Source of the DNA: Stutzerimonas urumqiensis
Lineage (GTDB): Bacteria; Pseudomonadota; Gammaproteobacteria; Pseudomonadales; Pseudomonadaceae
Direction: 5' to 3'
DNA length: 64,000 nt
Assembly (NCBI RefSeq): GCF_003640395.1
Contig: NZ_RBZQ01000002.1
Span: 248,001-312,000 of the forward strand
The first letter of the stretch is position 1; each line of letters begins with the position of its first letter. Below, in pieces: positions 24,788 through 35,716 of the stretch. The notes beneath the pieces are model-generated. The model ran no database searches, had not been told where the DNA came from, and saw only the letters and a program-made list of their open reading frames with translations. A program made the translations under genes and the position numbers.

Positions 24788-25378
24788 CTAACGCAGCATC
24801 ACCTCGACACGCCGGTTGCGCGGCTCGGCCGTCTCGTCCGGCGTGTCGATCAGCGGGTCATCCTCGCCGTGCGAGCCGACCCGCAGCTCGATCAGGCTCG
24901 ATCCCTGAATACCTTCCGCTCGCAGCCGATCCGCCACCTGCTGCGCCCGCAGCAGGCCGGTCCGGTGGTTGAGGTCGCGGCCGCCGAGGCGATCGGTATG
25001 GCCGATCACCGAGATCGCCACCGGGGTGCGGTGCCGAATGCGATTCAGCAGATGACCGATGTTCGCCTCCGAGCGCTCGGTCAGCGTGAGCCCGGCGCCT
25101 TCGAAATACAGCCGGTACCGTTCGACCGCCGGCGGCAGCGCCGCCTGGGCCGCCGCGAAATCCCGCTCGACTTGCCAGGCAGGCAGTTGCAGCGGCCTGG
25201 GCGCTCCCGGGCCTAGCGAAACCGCCTGCCCAGGCGTCTGCAACAGATGCTGCCCCGCCGGATTGGCGACCAGCAGCGAGCCGCTGTCCCCGTCCGGCGC
25301 GGGCAGCATCGCCACATAGGAAGCGTTGACACAACCGCCGAGCAGCGTCGCCAGCCCGACGACGAAGGCATGCCTCAT
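24788..25378 (-). CDS. OmpA-family lipoprotein
   Basis: A 196-residue protein with a lipoprotein signal (ATLLGGC, lipidated Cys at 16). The C-terminal OmpA/MotB peptidoglycan-binding domain spans about 90-196: YFEGAGLTLT, VIGHTDRLGGRDLNHRTGLLRAQQVADRL and the final RNRRVEVML. It probably anchors the outer membrane to peptidoglycan. Its start overlaps the stop of the FecR-domain gene as ATGA, so the two are made together. Similar FecR/OmpA pairs elsewhere often sit with a CHASE2 adenylate cyclase; none is seen here. Confidence 0.85.
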   Translation of the reverse strand: MRHAFVVGLATLLGGCVNASYVAMLPAPDGDSGSLLVANPAGQHLLQTPGQAVSLGPGAPRPLQLPAWQVERDFAAAQAALPPAVERYRLYFEGAGLTLTERSEANIGHLLNRIRHRTPVAISVIGHTDRLGGRDLNHRTGLLRAQQVADRLRAEGIQGSSLIELRVGSHGEDDPLIDTPDETAEPRNRRVEVMLR

Positions 25379-25815
25379 GGCGCCACCTTCAGCAGCAGGT
25401 GAGCATCACGCACCGCGACCAGGCCCTCGTCGGTCTGCACCGTCACCGCGTCCGGGCGCAGCGACGCCAGACGGCCAGGCGCCAGACTCAGGGTTCCGCG
25501 GTGCAGATACAGGTGCAGCGCCAGCGCGTCGGCGGCCGGGTCGAAGCGATAGTCGAGCAGCTCCACATCGCTCTGCGGGCCAAGCGCAAGACGGGTGCCG
25601 TCTTCGAAGGTGATGCCCAGCGTGCCGCCCGGACCGGTCTGCAAGGTGCTTTCGTCGACGACCGCCTGGCCCGTGCGTACAGGCGTGTGGTTGTCACGCG
25701 CCATGAGGTAGGCCGGCGCCTGTAGCGTCATCACATAGCCGACCGGCTCCGGCAACGGAGCGGCCAGCGCACCGAGGTGAACGGCCAGCGCCAGCATCGT
25801 TATTGTCGCGCGCAT
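25375..25815 (-). CDS. FecR-domain periplasmic protein
   Basis: A 146-residue secreted protein. The signal peptide (1-18) ends GALAAPL. A FecR-type beta domain covers about 20-110: PVRTGQAVVDESTLQTGPGGTLGITFEDGTRLALGPQSDVEL, the usual pattern of a beta-rich FecR domain, followed by LHLYLHRGTLSLAP. It lacks the anti-sigma helix of true FecR, so it is not a sigma regulator. The start at 25815 has an AAGGGATG site; the frame continues 12 codons upstream. It is translationally coupled to the downstream OmpA-like lipoprotein. Confidence 0.8.
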   Translation of the reverse strand: MRATITMLALAVHLGALAAPLPEPVGYVMTLQAPAYLMARDNHTPVRTGQAVVDESTLQTGPGGTLGITFEDGTRLALGPQSDVELLDYRFDPAADALALHLYLHRGTLSLAPGRLASLRPDAVTVQTDEGLVAVRDAHLLLKVAP

Positions 25816-25925
25816 GTCATCCCTTACATCGTCCTCCCGGCGATCGGCCACGCGCCGCCGGCATAGCCCTTAAGGCAGCGAGCGAGGCGGAAAGATTCCC
25901 TCGCCGGGCAAGACGCGGCGATCCC

Positions 25926-26936
25926 TTAACCCGCCTGCGTCTGCGTCCAGGCCAGCGCCACGTCGAGCATGCGATTGGCGAACGCCCACTCGTTGTCGTA
26001 CCAGGCCAGCACCTTGACCAGCTCGCCCTGCACGCGGGTGTGATTGAGGTCGGCGACGCACGAGACCGGATAGCCGTTGAAATCGCTCGAGACCAGCGGC
26101 AGGTCATTGCACTCCATCACGCCGAGCGGGAACTGGCGGGCACCCTCGCGCAGCGCCGTGTTGACGACCTCGGCGCTGGCCGGCGGATGCTCGGCGACGA
26201 AGGTCAGGTCGACGACCGAGACATTCGGCGTCGGCACGCGGATCGACAGCCCGTCGAGCCGCCCGGCCAGTTCCGGCAGCACCAGGCCGATCGCCTTGGC
26301 CGCGCCGGTCGTGCTGGGGATCATCGACAGGGCGGCGGCCCGTGCGCGGAAGAGGTCCTTGTGGGGCTTGTCCAGCAGGTTCTGGTCGTTGGTGTAGGAA
26401 TGCACCGTGTTCACCAGCCCCTGGCGGATGCCGATAGTCTGGTGCAGAACCTTGGCCAGCGGTGCCAGGCAGTTGGTGGTGCAGGAGGCATTCGAGACGA
26501 CCCGCTGCGAGCCGAGCAGGCCGTGGTTCACGCCATAGACGACGGTCAGGTCCGCGCCGTCGAGCGGATGCGAGGCGAGCACGCGCTGGGCACCGGCGGC
26601 CAGGTGCTGGTCGATATCCTTGCGCTTCTTGAAGCGACCGGTGCATTCGAACACCAGGTCGATGCCGAGCGATTGCCAAGGCAGCTGGGTCGGGTCCTTT
26701 TCGGCGAGCAGGCGGATCGACTGGCCACGGATCTGCATCACGTCCTCGCGCAGGTCGACCTGGCCGGCGAAGCGACCGAACGTCGAGTCGAACCGCGTCA
26801 GATGCGCCAGGGTCGGGTTATCGCTGAGGTCGTTGATCGCCTCGACGTGGATGCGGTTTTCCAGCCCGCGCTCGAACAGCGCGCGTAGCACCATGCGGCC
26901 AATGCGGCCATAACCATTCAGGGCGATGCGCAGCAT
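25926..26936 (-). CDS. gap: Glyceraldehyde-3-phosphate dehydrogenase, type I
   Basis: A 336-residue enzyme with Rossmann motif NGYGRIGRMVLRAL, the catalytic SNASCTTNC (Cys152), His179 in NTVHSYTNDQ and C-terminal WYDNEWAFANRMLD. It oxidises glyceraldehyde-3-phosphate using NAD(P). NAD preference is suggested by the acidic residue in INDLSD. Erythrose-4-phosphate dehydrogenase (Epd) is the nearest alternative, but the SYTNDQNLLDKPHKD loop is GAPDH-like. It is divergent from the GH13 operon, which hints at carbohydrate use. Confidence 0.88.
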   Translation of the reverse strand: MLRIALNGYGRIGRMVLRALFERGLENRIHVEAINDLSDNPTLAHLTRFDSTFGRFAGQVDLREDVMQIRGQSIRLLAEKDPTQLPWQSLGIDLVFECTGRFKKRKDIDQHLAAGAQRVLASHPLDGADLTVVYGVNHGLLGSQRVVSNASCTTNCLAPLAKVLHQTIGIRQGLVNTVHSYTNDQNLLDKPHKDLFRARAAALSMIPSTTGAAKAIGLVLPELAGRLDGLSIRVPTPNVSVVDLTFVAEHPPASAEVVNTALREGARQFPLGVMECNDLPLVSSDFNGYPVSCVADLNHTRVQGELVKVLAWYDNEWAFANRMLDVALAWTQTQAG

Positions 26937-27110
26937 GACGGTCTCCTCGGGAGTGAACCTGCTCTGGGTTTAGGTCCGGCGAAACGGCCGCCGTTGCGCC
27001 CCATTGATCGGCAACCGACGACCGGCCACCGAACCCGCCACAAGGCCGGTCGGTCACATGCGCACAAGGCCGCACCGACGATCGATTCCGACCCGGACAG
27101 GAGACCTGCG

Positions 27111-28643
<1,533 letters not shown>

Positions 28644-28644
28644 C

Positions 28645-30264
28645 ATGCGCCCACTGTGGTACCGCAACGCGGTGATCTATCAAATCGATCCAACGCTGTT
28701 TCGCGACAACAACGGCGACGGCTGCGGCGACCTGCCAGGCATCACCGAGCGGCTGGATTACATTCGCGGGCTCGGCTGCACGGCGATCTGGCTGATGCCC
28801 TTCTACCGCTCGCCGTTCAAGGATGCCGGCTACGACATCGCCGATCACCTGGCAGTCGACCCGCGCTTCGGCGACCTGACCGACATGGTCGCCCTGCTGG
28901 AAAAGGCCGAGGAGCTGGGCATCCACGTCATCGCCGAACTGGTCGTCCAGCACACCTCGACCGAGCACCCGTGGTTCCAGGAGGCGCGCCGCGACCGGAA
29001 CTCGCCTTACCGCGACTTCTACCTCTGGGCCGACGAACCGGACGACAGCATCGAGCCGATCTTCCCGACCATCGAGGACAGCGTCTGGACCTGGGACGAC
29101 GAGGCGGGCCAGTACTACCGGCACCTGTTCTACCACCACGAGCCGGACCTGAACCTGGAGAACCCCAGGGTCATCGAGCACATCGAACGGATCATGGCCT
29201 TCTGGCTGCGGCTGGGCGTGTCCGGCTTTCGTATCGATGCGGCCTCGCACCTCATCGAGCAGGCCGGCGGTGGCGATCCCGAGAAAGGCTACTGGCTGCT
29301 CGAGCACATCCGTGACTTCGTCACCCTGCGGCGGCCCGAGGCGGTGGTGCTGGGTGAGATCGATGTCGAGCCGGAGCAGTATATGGACTACTTCGGCGAG
29401 GGCGACCGTGTCACCCTGCTGCTGGATTTCTGGATCAATAACTACTTCTTCCTCGCGCTCGCGCGCGGCCAGGGCGAGCCACTGCACAAGGCCCTGCTGC
29501 GCCAGCCGGAACCGCCGCGACGCGCGCAGTACGCCATCTGGATGCGCAACCACGACGAACTCGACCTCGAGCGGCTGAACGATGAGGAGCGCGAAGAAGT
29601 CATGCAGACCTTCGCCCCCGATCCCGACATGCGAGCCTACAACCGCGGCATCCGCCGGCGTCTGGCGCCGATGCTCGACGGCGACGAGCGCCGGCTGGCG
29701 ATGGCCCACGCGGTGTTCTTCTCGCTGCCGGGCACGCCGATCCTGCGTTACGGCGAAGAGATCGGCATGGGCGACGACCTGTCCCGCGAGGAACGGCTGT
29801 CGGTCCGCACGCCGATGCAATGGTCCAACGAGCCGAGCGCCGGGTTTTCCTGCGCGCCGCCCGAGCGACTGGTGGTGCCGGTCATCGACACGCCGCCGTT
29901 CGACTACCCCAGCGTCAACGTCTATGCCCAGACCCTGCGCAACGACTCGCTGCTGGCCAAGACCGGCAACATGGTGCGCACCCGCATCGGCCTGCGGGAA
30001 ATCGGCGAGGGCCAGTGCTGCCCGGTCGAAGTCGACCAGCCGGCGGTCTTCGCGGTACGCCACGACGCCGAATCGACCGTGCTGATGCTGGCCAACCTGT
30101 CCGATCAGGACGTGAAGGTCGCGGTCCGGGACAACGATCTGGAGGATTTCGTCGACCTGCTGGCCGACCGCGACTATGAACAGCCGACCGGCCACCCGCT
30201 CCGACTGCACCTTGGCCCCTACGGCTATCGGTGGCTGCGGCGCAAGCAGCAGCTGTTCGGCTGA
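28645..30264 (+). CDS. GH13 protein, trehalose synthase-like, atypical region I
   Basis: A 539-residue GH13 protein similar in layout to trehalose synthase (maltose alpha-glucosyltransferase), but shorter than the roughly 690 residues typical of P. stutzeri TreS and without a maltokinase fusion. Nucleophile Asp198 (GFRIDAASH), acid/base Glu238 (LGEIDV) and Asp304 (RNHDEL) are present. Region I reads [15 protein letters not shown]: Asp and Asn of the usual DxxxNH are Glu98 and Gln102. It may be an isomerase, a hydrolase or a diverged relative. It is packed between the first GH13 gene and the DUF1080 gene. Confidence 0.85.
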   Translation: MRPLWYRNAVIYQIDPTLFRDNNGDGCGDLPGITERLDYIRGLGCTAIWLMPFYRSPFKDAGYDIADHLAVDPRFGDLTDMVALLEKAEELGIHVIAELVVQHTSTEHPWFQEARRDRNSPYRDFYLWADEPDDSIEPIFPTIEDSVWTWDDEAGQYYRHLFYHHEPDLNLENPRVIEHIERIMAFWLRLGVSGFRIDAASHLIEQAGGGDPEKGYWLLEHIRDFVTLRRPEAVVLGEIDVEPEQYMDYFGEGDRVTLLLDFWINNYFFLALARGQGEPLHKALLRQPEPPRRAQYAIWMRNHDELDLERLNDEEREEVMQTFAPDPDMRAYNRGIRRRLAPMLDGDERRLAMAHAVFFSLPGTPILRYGEEIGMGDDLSREERLSVRTPMQWSNEPSAGFSCAPPERLVVPVIDTPPFDYPSVNVYAQTLRNDSLLAKTGNMVRTRIGLREIGEGQCCPVEVDQPAVFAVRHDAESTVLMLANLSDQDVKVAVRDNDLEDFVDLLADRDYEQPTGHPLRLHLGPYGYRWLRRKQQLFG

Positions 30265-30854
30265 TGAAGATCGAACTTGGCGCCGATCAATGGCGCGGCT
30301 GGCATGACGCGGCGTTTCCGGCGTCGAGCTGGCGCTGCGTCGACGGCGCGTTCGAGGCGATCGCCGACGCGCCGCGCGTCGACCTGGTCTCGCGCGCGCC
30401 CTATCGCAACTTCCGCTTCGAGTTCGAATTCGCCCTGCCCGCAGCGGGCAACTCCGGCGTGCTGTACCGGGTCGACGAGACGGCCGCGCTCGCCTGGCAC
30501 AGCGGCCCGGAGATGCAGCTGCTCGACGATGCCGGCCACCCCGACGGTCGCGAGCCGACCACCTGCAACGGCGCCCTCTACGCGCTCGCCGCGCCGGAGG
30601 TGGCGACGCCCGTGAAGCCGGGCGTGTTTGTCCACGGGGAGGTCCGTGTGCAGGGAACGCTCATCGAGCACTGGCTGGCGGGGCGCCTCGTCTTGCGGGC
30701 CGACCTGGCGGACCCTGCCCTGCTGGCGCGGATCGGTCGCAGCAAGTTCGCCGCGTTCGATGGGTTCGCGCGTCGCCAGGACGGCCACCTGGTGCTTCAG
30801 CACCACGGGGATGCGGTGCGCTTTCGCCGACTCTGCATCGAACCGACGGACTGA
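30264..30854 (+). CDS. DUF1080 / 3-keto-disaccharide hydrolase-like protein
   Basis: A 196-residue jelly-roll protein of the DUF1080 family. It shows the early W..V.G pattern (SSWRCVDGAFEAIADAP), then RNFRFEFEFALPAAGNSGVLYRV and the central GPEMQLLDDAGHPDG. DUF1080 domains bind or cleave sugars, including 3-keto-glycosides. There is no signal peptide, so it is cytosolic. Its ATG overlaps the stop of the preceding GH13 gene (TGATG), so all three are translationally coupled and should act on the same sugar. Confidence 0.75.
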   Translation: MKIELGADQWRGWHDAAFPASSWRCVDGAFEAIADAPRVDLVSRAPYRNFRFEFEFALPAAGNSGVLYRVDETAALAWHSGPEMQLLDDAGHPDGREPTTCNGALYALAAPEVATPVKPGVFVHGEVRVQGTLIEHWLAGRLVLRADLADPALLARIGRSKFAAFDGFARRQDGHLVLQHHGDAVRFRRLCIEPTD

Positions 30855-30947
30855 CGGTCGCAGCCGGTGCGCAGCCTTTGTCTTGGCGGTGCCGATTGAG
30901 CGAGAATGCGCGGCTTTCCCGGCCCGGGCAGTGCTCGTTCGAGGTAG

Positions 30948-31526
<579 letters not shown>

Positions 31527-31535
31527 GGCGCCCGT

Positions 31536-32066
31536 TCAGATAGGGCCGTCGCCCGGGCGCCAGAGGTTGACCAGCGCGCCCTGGGTACCGGCGACCGGAT
31601 CGCTGACCGGTGACGGCACCTGTGCGATCCGCGCGGCCGCCGCGTCGTGCGTCGCCGCTTCGGGCCGGATCAGGTCATAGTCCGCTTCCACCGGATACCC
31701 GCCCACCACTTCGAAGTCATCGCTGGCCGACAGCTGGCAGTGCCCCGTCCCGGCGGGCAGCACCAGCGCATCACCGGCGGCCACTTCGATCTCCTGCCCG
31801 CGCTCACCGCCCAGCTTGAGCCGCGCACGCCCACGCGACACGCCCAGCACCTCGTGGCAGACCGAGTGATAGTGGTGATAGTCAAAGACCTGCGCCCGCC
31901 AGCGGGCCGGCCAGAGGTGGCTGTCGAACAGGCGCTCGAACGCCGAGGCGAGATCGGCGTCGGCCAGGGGCACGTCCCGGTAGATCAGCACCGGGTGCGG
32001 ACTGTTCGGCGTCTGGCCGTCGCTGTGCAGCTGCAGTTGTTCGAGTTTGAGGGCTGAACTGGGCAT
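31536..32066 (-). CDS. Cupin-fold protein
   Basis: A 176-residue single-domain cupin. Motif 1 is FDYHHYHSVCHEVLGVSRGRA, with His/Glu metal ligands. Motif 2 is GDALVLPAGTGHCQL. These are in the order of a metal-binding cupin. No enzyme activity can be assigned from sequence. The ATG at 32066 has a GAGG site. It is convergent with xpt, with 9 nt between the stops. Confidence 0.75.
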   Translation of the reverse strand: MPSSALKLEQLQLHSDGQTPNSPHPVLIYRDVPLADADLASAFERLFDSHLWPARWRAQVFDYHHYHSVCHEVLGVSRGRARLKLGGERGQEIEVAAGDALVLPAGTGHCQLSASDDFEVVGGYPVEADYDLIRPEAATHDAAAARIAQVPSPVSDPVAGTQGALVNLWRPGDGPI

Positions 32067-32158
32067 GAGGTCCTCGCAGTAGCGCGGGGCGCAGCGCCCC
32101 GCCATGGCTCACTGCTGTTTTCGACCGGTCAGGATCCCGTTTGCTCCGCGCAGAAACG

Positions 32159-32184
32159 ACGAAGCCGCCCGAGGGCGGCTTCGT
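32159..32184 (-). terminator. Terminator after cytochrome c5 gene
   Basis: Perfect 11-bp stem ACGAAGCCGCC / GGCGGCTTCGT with loop CGAG, 17 nt past the cycB stop. Only a short T-run follows on the minus strand. Confidence 0.75.
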
Positions 32185-32200
32185 GGCGTTGCGCTGAGGC

Positions 32201-32626
32201 TCAGAGGCCGGACATCTGCTTGATGGCCGCCATCAGCTCGTCATCGCTGCAATCGTTGCAGGTGCCTTTCGGCGGCATGGCATTGATACCGGTGATCGCA
32301 TGCTTGAGCAGACCGTCGATACCGCCAGCGGCATCGGCACGGGCTTGCCAGGCGGCGGTGTCGCCGATCTTCGGCGCGCCGAGTACACCGGAGCCGTGGC
32401 AGGCGTTGCAATGCTTGGCGATCACGTCGTCGGCACTGCGCGCACCACCACCCGCCGCTGCGGCAACCGCGCCGACACCGGCACATTCTTCGCCCATCAC
32501 GCACACTTCGCCGACCGGCTCGAGGCGCTTGGCGATGGCATCTTCATTGGTCGCGGCCTGGGCGGCAACGGCCCACAGGGCCAACACGGCAGCCTGTGCT
32601 GCCAGGATCTTCTTAATCAGGTTCAC
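32201..32626 (-). CDS. cycB: Cytochrome c5
   Basis: A 141-residue periplasmic c-type cytochrome. The signal peptide (1-24) ends AAQA. The heme site is HCNACH near residue 74 and the axial Met lies in INAMPPKGTC near residue 118. The extra cysteine pair (CNDC and the Cys of GTC) fits the c5 family. It is a small mobile electron carrier for terminal oxidases. It is transcribed on the minus strand downstream of the PauR-type regulator, and separately from the cupin gene. Confidence 0.93.
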   Translation of the reverse strand: MNLIKKILAAQAAVLALWAVAAQAATNEDAIAKRLEPVGEVCVMGEECAGVGAVAAAAGGGARSADDVIAKHCNACHGSGVLGAPKIGDTAAWQARADAAGGIDGLLKHAITGINAMPPKGTCNDCSDDELMAAIKQMSGL

Positions 32627-32750
32627 CTTACACCCTCATCGTGGCTGAACACGCCCGCGGCCACGGAAAACGCGAGCGGCGGGCAGTATAGCGGCTGCAT
32701 CGGACAGCCGAAACATTCAGGATGTCGCACGGCACGCCGCCCGGTCCGGT

Positions 32751-33299
32751 TCAGAAGTTCGCCGGCGTGGTCGCGCTGATCAGGCGCGCCGGCCGCTCGA
32801 ACGGGTTGCGAAACCGGTGCGGCTTGCTGCTCTCGAAGTAATAGCTGTCGCCCGTCTCGAGCACGTAGGTCTGACCATTGACCGTCAGCTCCAGCCGCCC
32901 TTCGATGAGCATGCCCGCCTCCTCGCCCTCGTGCACGAGCATGTCGGTGCCGGTATCGGCGCCCGGCGGGTAGGTTTCGGCGAGAAAGGCGATGGCCCGG
33001 TCCGGGTGGGCCTTGCCGATCAGCCGCATGCTCACCGCCCCGTCGGAAATGTCGATCAGCTCGTCTGCCTTGTAGACGACCTGGGTGTCGCTGTCCTGCT
33101 CGACATCGATGGAGAAGAATTCCACCAGCGACATGGGGATGCCACCGAGCACCTTCTTCAGCGAGCTGATGGAAGGGCTGACGCTGTTCTTCTCGATCAT
33201 CGAAATGGTGCTGTTGGTGACGCCCGCCCGCTTGGCGAGTTCACGCTGGGACAGCCCCTTGAGTTTGCGGATGTTCTGCAGCCGGGCACCGACGTCCAA
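32751..33299 (-). CDS. XRE/cupin regulator, PauR type
   Basis: A 182-residue transcription factor. The N-terminal XRE helix-turn-helix is at residues 6-60 (IRKLKGLSQRELAKRAGVTNSTISMIEKNSV, split here as LSQRELAKRAG and NSTISMIEKN). A C-terminal cupin spans 105-180 (HEGEEAGMLIEGRLELTVNG, YFESSKPHRFRNP). It closely resembles P. aeruginosa PauR, which represses polyamine uptake and catabolism and responds to putrescine or cadaverine. Its neighbours, a PuuB-type oxidase and dad genes, fit. Whether it is PauR itself or a paralogue cannot be settled. Confidence 0.85.
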   Translation of the reverse strand: MDVGARLQNIRKLKGLSQRELAKRAGVTNSTISMIEKNSVSPSISSLKKVLGGIPMSLVEFFSIDVEQDSDTQVVYKADELIDISDGAVSMRLIGKAHPDRAIAFLAETYPPGADTGTDMLVHEGEEAGMLIEGRLELTVNGQTYVLETGDSYYFESSKPHRFRNPFERPARLISATTPANF

Positions 33300-33389
33300 T
33301 CGCGGCTCCTCCTGGGGGAGTCAGGGACAAGTGGGCCGTATCATGGAACAGAGTGTTCAGGATTTACAACAAGCCGTGACCCGCGCCGC

Positions 33390-33743
33390 TCACGGCAGCG
33401 CGGCGATCACGGTCATCTCGACCAGCACCTCGGGCGCGTACAGGCGCGCTTCGACGGTAGCCCGCGCCGGCGTCGCACCGGCCGGCACCCAGGCGTCCCA
33501 GGCTTCGTTCATCCCGACGTAATCGGCCTGGATGTCCTTGAGGTAGACGGTCACCGACAGGATGTGCCGCTTGTCGGTGCCTGCCTCGGCGAGGGCCGCG
33601 TCGACGTTGGCGAGGGTCTGCCTGGTCTGCTCGGCGATGTCGCCGCCGTAGTCATCGGCCAGCTGGCCCGCCAGATAGACGGTGCCGTTGTGGATGACGA
33701 TGTCGCTGTAGCGCGCTTCAGTGCGCAGGCGCTGGATGGGCAT
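33390..33743 (-). CDS. RidA-family protein of the dad locus
   Basis: A 117-residue RidA/YjgF-like protein ([20 protein letters not shown], then [21 protein letters not shown]). The conserved Arg and terminal Glu are present, so imine/enamine hydrolysis is plausible. In the dad context it may clear imino acids made by DadA. Its start lies 26 nt inside dadA, so translation is coupled. A catabolic alanine racemase gene (dadX), which accompanies this gene in P. aeruginosa, is absent. Confidence 0.88.
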   Translation of the reverse strand: MPIQRLRTEARYSDIVIHNGTVYLAGQLADDYGGDIAEQTRQTLANVDAALAEAGTDKRHILSVTVYLKDIQADYVGMNEAWDAWVPAGATPARATVEARLYAPEVLVEMTVIAALP

Positions 33744-35016
33744 GCTTGTGTCGCTCCGCAGTCTTGCCGTAACGGCTGATATCGAGCCCCTCGGGGCTGA
33801 TCTGCGGGCGCTTGCGGGCCATCAGATCGGCCAGCAGCCTGCCCGAGCCGCACGCCATCGTCCAGCCGAGCGTGCCGTGGCCGGTGTTGAGGTAGAGGTT
33901 CTTCAGCCGTGTGCCACCGACGATCGGCGTACCGTCCGGCGTCGCCGGACGCAGGCCCGTCCAGAAGGTGGCCTCGGATACCTGTCCGCCGCGCGGGTAC
34001 AGATCGCCCAGCACCATCTCCAGTGTCTGGCGGCGGCGCGGATCGAGGTTCAGGTCATACCCGGCGATCTCCGCCATGCCGCCGATGCGGATGCGCTGGT
34101 CGAAGCGCGTGATGGCGACCTTGTAGGTCTCGTCGAGCACGGTCGACATCGGCGCCATGTCGGGGTCGACGATCGGGACCGTCAGCGAATACCCCTTCAG
34201 CGGATACACCGGCGCGCGGATGCCCAGCGGCTTGAGCATCGGCGGGCTGTAGCTGCCCAGCGCCAGCACGTAGCGATCGGCCGTCTCGAGCTGGCCGTCG
34301 ATCCACACCCCGGCGAGGCGGTCGCCGTCGGCTTCGAGCCGCTGGATATCGCACCCGAAGCGGAATTGCACGCCCAGGTCTGCCGCCATCTCGGCCAGGC
34401 GCGTGGTGAACATCTGGCAGTCGCCGGTCTGATCGTTGGGCAGTCGCAATGCCCCGCTGAGCTTGTGCGCGACGCCAGCCAGCGCCGGTTCGGTGCGGGC
34501 GATGCCCTGGCGGTCGAGCAGCTCATACGGCACGCCGGAGCGCTCGAGCACGGCGATGTCCTTGGCGGCGTTGTCGAGCTGGGCCTGGGTGCGGAACAGC
34601 TGGGTGGTGCCGAGCTGGCGCGCCTCGTAGGCGATGCCGGTCTCGGCGCGCAACTCGTCGAGGCAGTCACGGCTGTATTCGGACAGCCGCACCATGCGCT
34701 CCTTGTTGACCGCATAGCGGGCGGCCGTGCAGTTGCGCAGCATCTGCGCCATCCACAGGTACTGCTCGACGTCGCCAGTCAGGCGGATCGCGAGCGGCGC
34801 ATGGCGTTGCAGCAGCCACTTGATGGCCTTGAGCGGCACGCCCGGCGCCGCCCACGGCGAGGCGTAGCCCGGCGAGACCTGGCCGGCATTGGCGAAGCTG
34901 GTCTCCTGCGCCGGCGCCGGCTGGCGGTCGACGACCACCACCTCGAACCCCGCCCGCGCCAGGTAATAGGCACTGGCAGTCCCGACAACACCGCTACCGA
35001 GCACCAGAACACGCAT
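33718..35016 (-). CDS. dadA: D-amino acid dehydrogenase DadA
   Basis: A 432-residue FAD-linked dehydrogenase. The dinucleotide fold starts [19 protein letters not shown], and conserved segments include [26 protein letters not shown] (flavin contact; given in part) and the C-terminal [14 protein letters not shown]. It oxidises D-alanine and other D-amino acids to keto acids, feeding electrons to quinone at the inner membrane. It diverges from an Lrp-type gene, as in dadR-dadA of P. aeruginosa, so it is probably alanine-induced. Confidence 0.94.
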   Translation of the reverse strand: MRVLVLGSGVVGTASAYYLARAGFEVVVVDRQPAPAQETSFANAGQVSPGYASPWAAPGVPLKAIKWLLQRHAPLAIRLTGDVEQYLWMAQMLRNCTAARYAVNKERMVRLSEYSRDCLDELRAETGIAYEARQLGTTQLFRTQAQLDNAAKDIAVLERSGVPYELLDRQGIARTEPALAGVAHKLSGALRLPNDQTGDCQMFTTRLAEMAADLGVQFRFGCDIQRLEADGDRLAGVWIDGQLETADRYVLALGSYSPPMLKPLGIRAPVYPLKGYSLTVPIVDPDMAPMSTVLDETYKVAITRFDQRIRIGGMAEIAGYDLNLDPRRRQTLEMVLGDLYPRGGQVSEATFWTGLRPATPDGTPIVGGTRLKNLYLNTGHGTLGWTMACGSGRLLADLMARKRPQISPEGLDISRYGKTAERHKHAHPAPAH

Positions 35017-35158
35017 CGCTGCCTCCTCGCCACACAGGGCGCCGAATCTTGATCGATGCCGGCAGTATAGGAAGCAAAACGCAGTGTTTCTGACTATATA
35101 AATGCTGAGTTTCAGGGCAATTTATTAGGCAAAACTCAATGGACGGAGGTAATTCATC
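35017..35158. promoter_or_regulatory. dadA / Lrp-type gene divergent control region
   Basis: A 142-nt AT-rich region in otherwise GC-rich DNA, between divergent dadA and the Lrp-type gene. It contains GACTATATAAATG and TTTATTAGGC stretches and repeated TTTC/GAAA-like runs, in keeping with several Lrp-family binding sites. Exact sites were not defined. Confidence 0.55.
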
Positions 35159-35647
35159 ATGCGTACGCGCCACCAGACCCGTCGCGAGCTGGACAAGATC
35201 GACCGCCAGATCCTGCGCCTGCTTCAGGCCGAAGGGCGGCTGCCGTTCACCGAACTGGGCGAGCGGGTCGGCCTGTCGACCACGCCGTGCACCGAGCGCG
35301 TCCGGCGGCTGGAGCGCGAGGGCATCATCATGGGCTACTCCGCGCGCCTGAACCCGCACCACCTCAAGGGCGGCCTGCTGGTGTTCGTGGAAATCAGCCT
35401 GGCGTACAAGTCCGGCGACATCTTCGAGGAGTTCCGCCGCGCCGTCCTGAAGTTGCCGCACGTGCTCGAATGCCACCTGGTCTCCGGGGATTTCGACTAC
35501 CTGATCAAGGCGCGCATCTCGGAAATGGCGTCCTACCGCAAGCTGCTCGGCGACATCCTGCTGAAGCTGCCGCACGTGCGCGAATCGAAGAGCTACATCG
35601 TCATGGAAGAGGTGAAGGAGTCGCTCGAACTGCCCGTGCCGGATTGA
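35159..35647 (+). CDS. Lrp/AsnC-family regulator, DadR type
   Basis: A 162-residue Lrp-type regulator. The winged helix-turn-helix lies at residues 10-65 (LDKIDRQILRLLQAEGR, ERVGLSTTPCTERVRRLEREG). The RAM ligand-binding domain lies at 75-155 (ARLNPHHLKGGLLVFVEISL, HLVSGDFDYLIKARI). In P. aeruginosa the equivalent gene activates dadAX in response to L-alanine. The divergent dadA supports the same role here. The start has a strong GGAGG 7-8 nt upstream. Confidence 0.9.
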   Translation: MRTRHQTRRELDKIDRQILRLLQAEGRLPFTELGERVGLSTTPCTERVRRLEREGIIMGYSARLNPHHLKGGLLVFVEISLAYKSGDIFEEFRRAVLKLPHVLECHLVSGDFDYLIKARISEMASYRKLLGDILLKLPHVRESKSYIVMEEVKESLELPVPD

Positions 35648-35716
35648 CGGACCTTTGCCCGAACGCCGCTCATCGACCTATCCTGCCCCGGACAAGAAGA
35701 CAGACAAGGGACCCCC

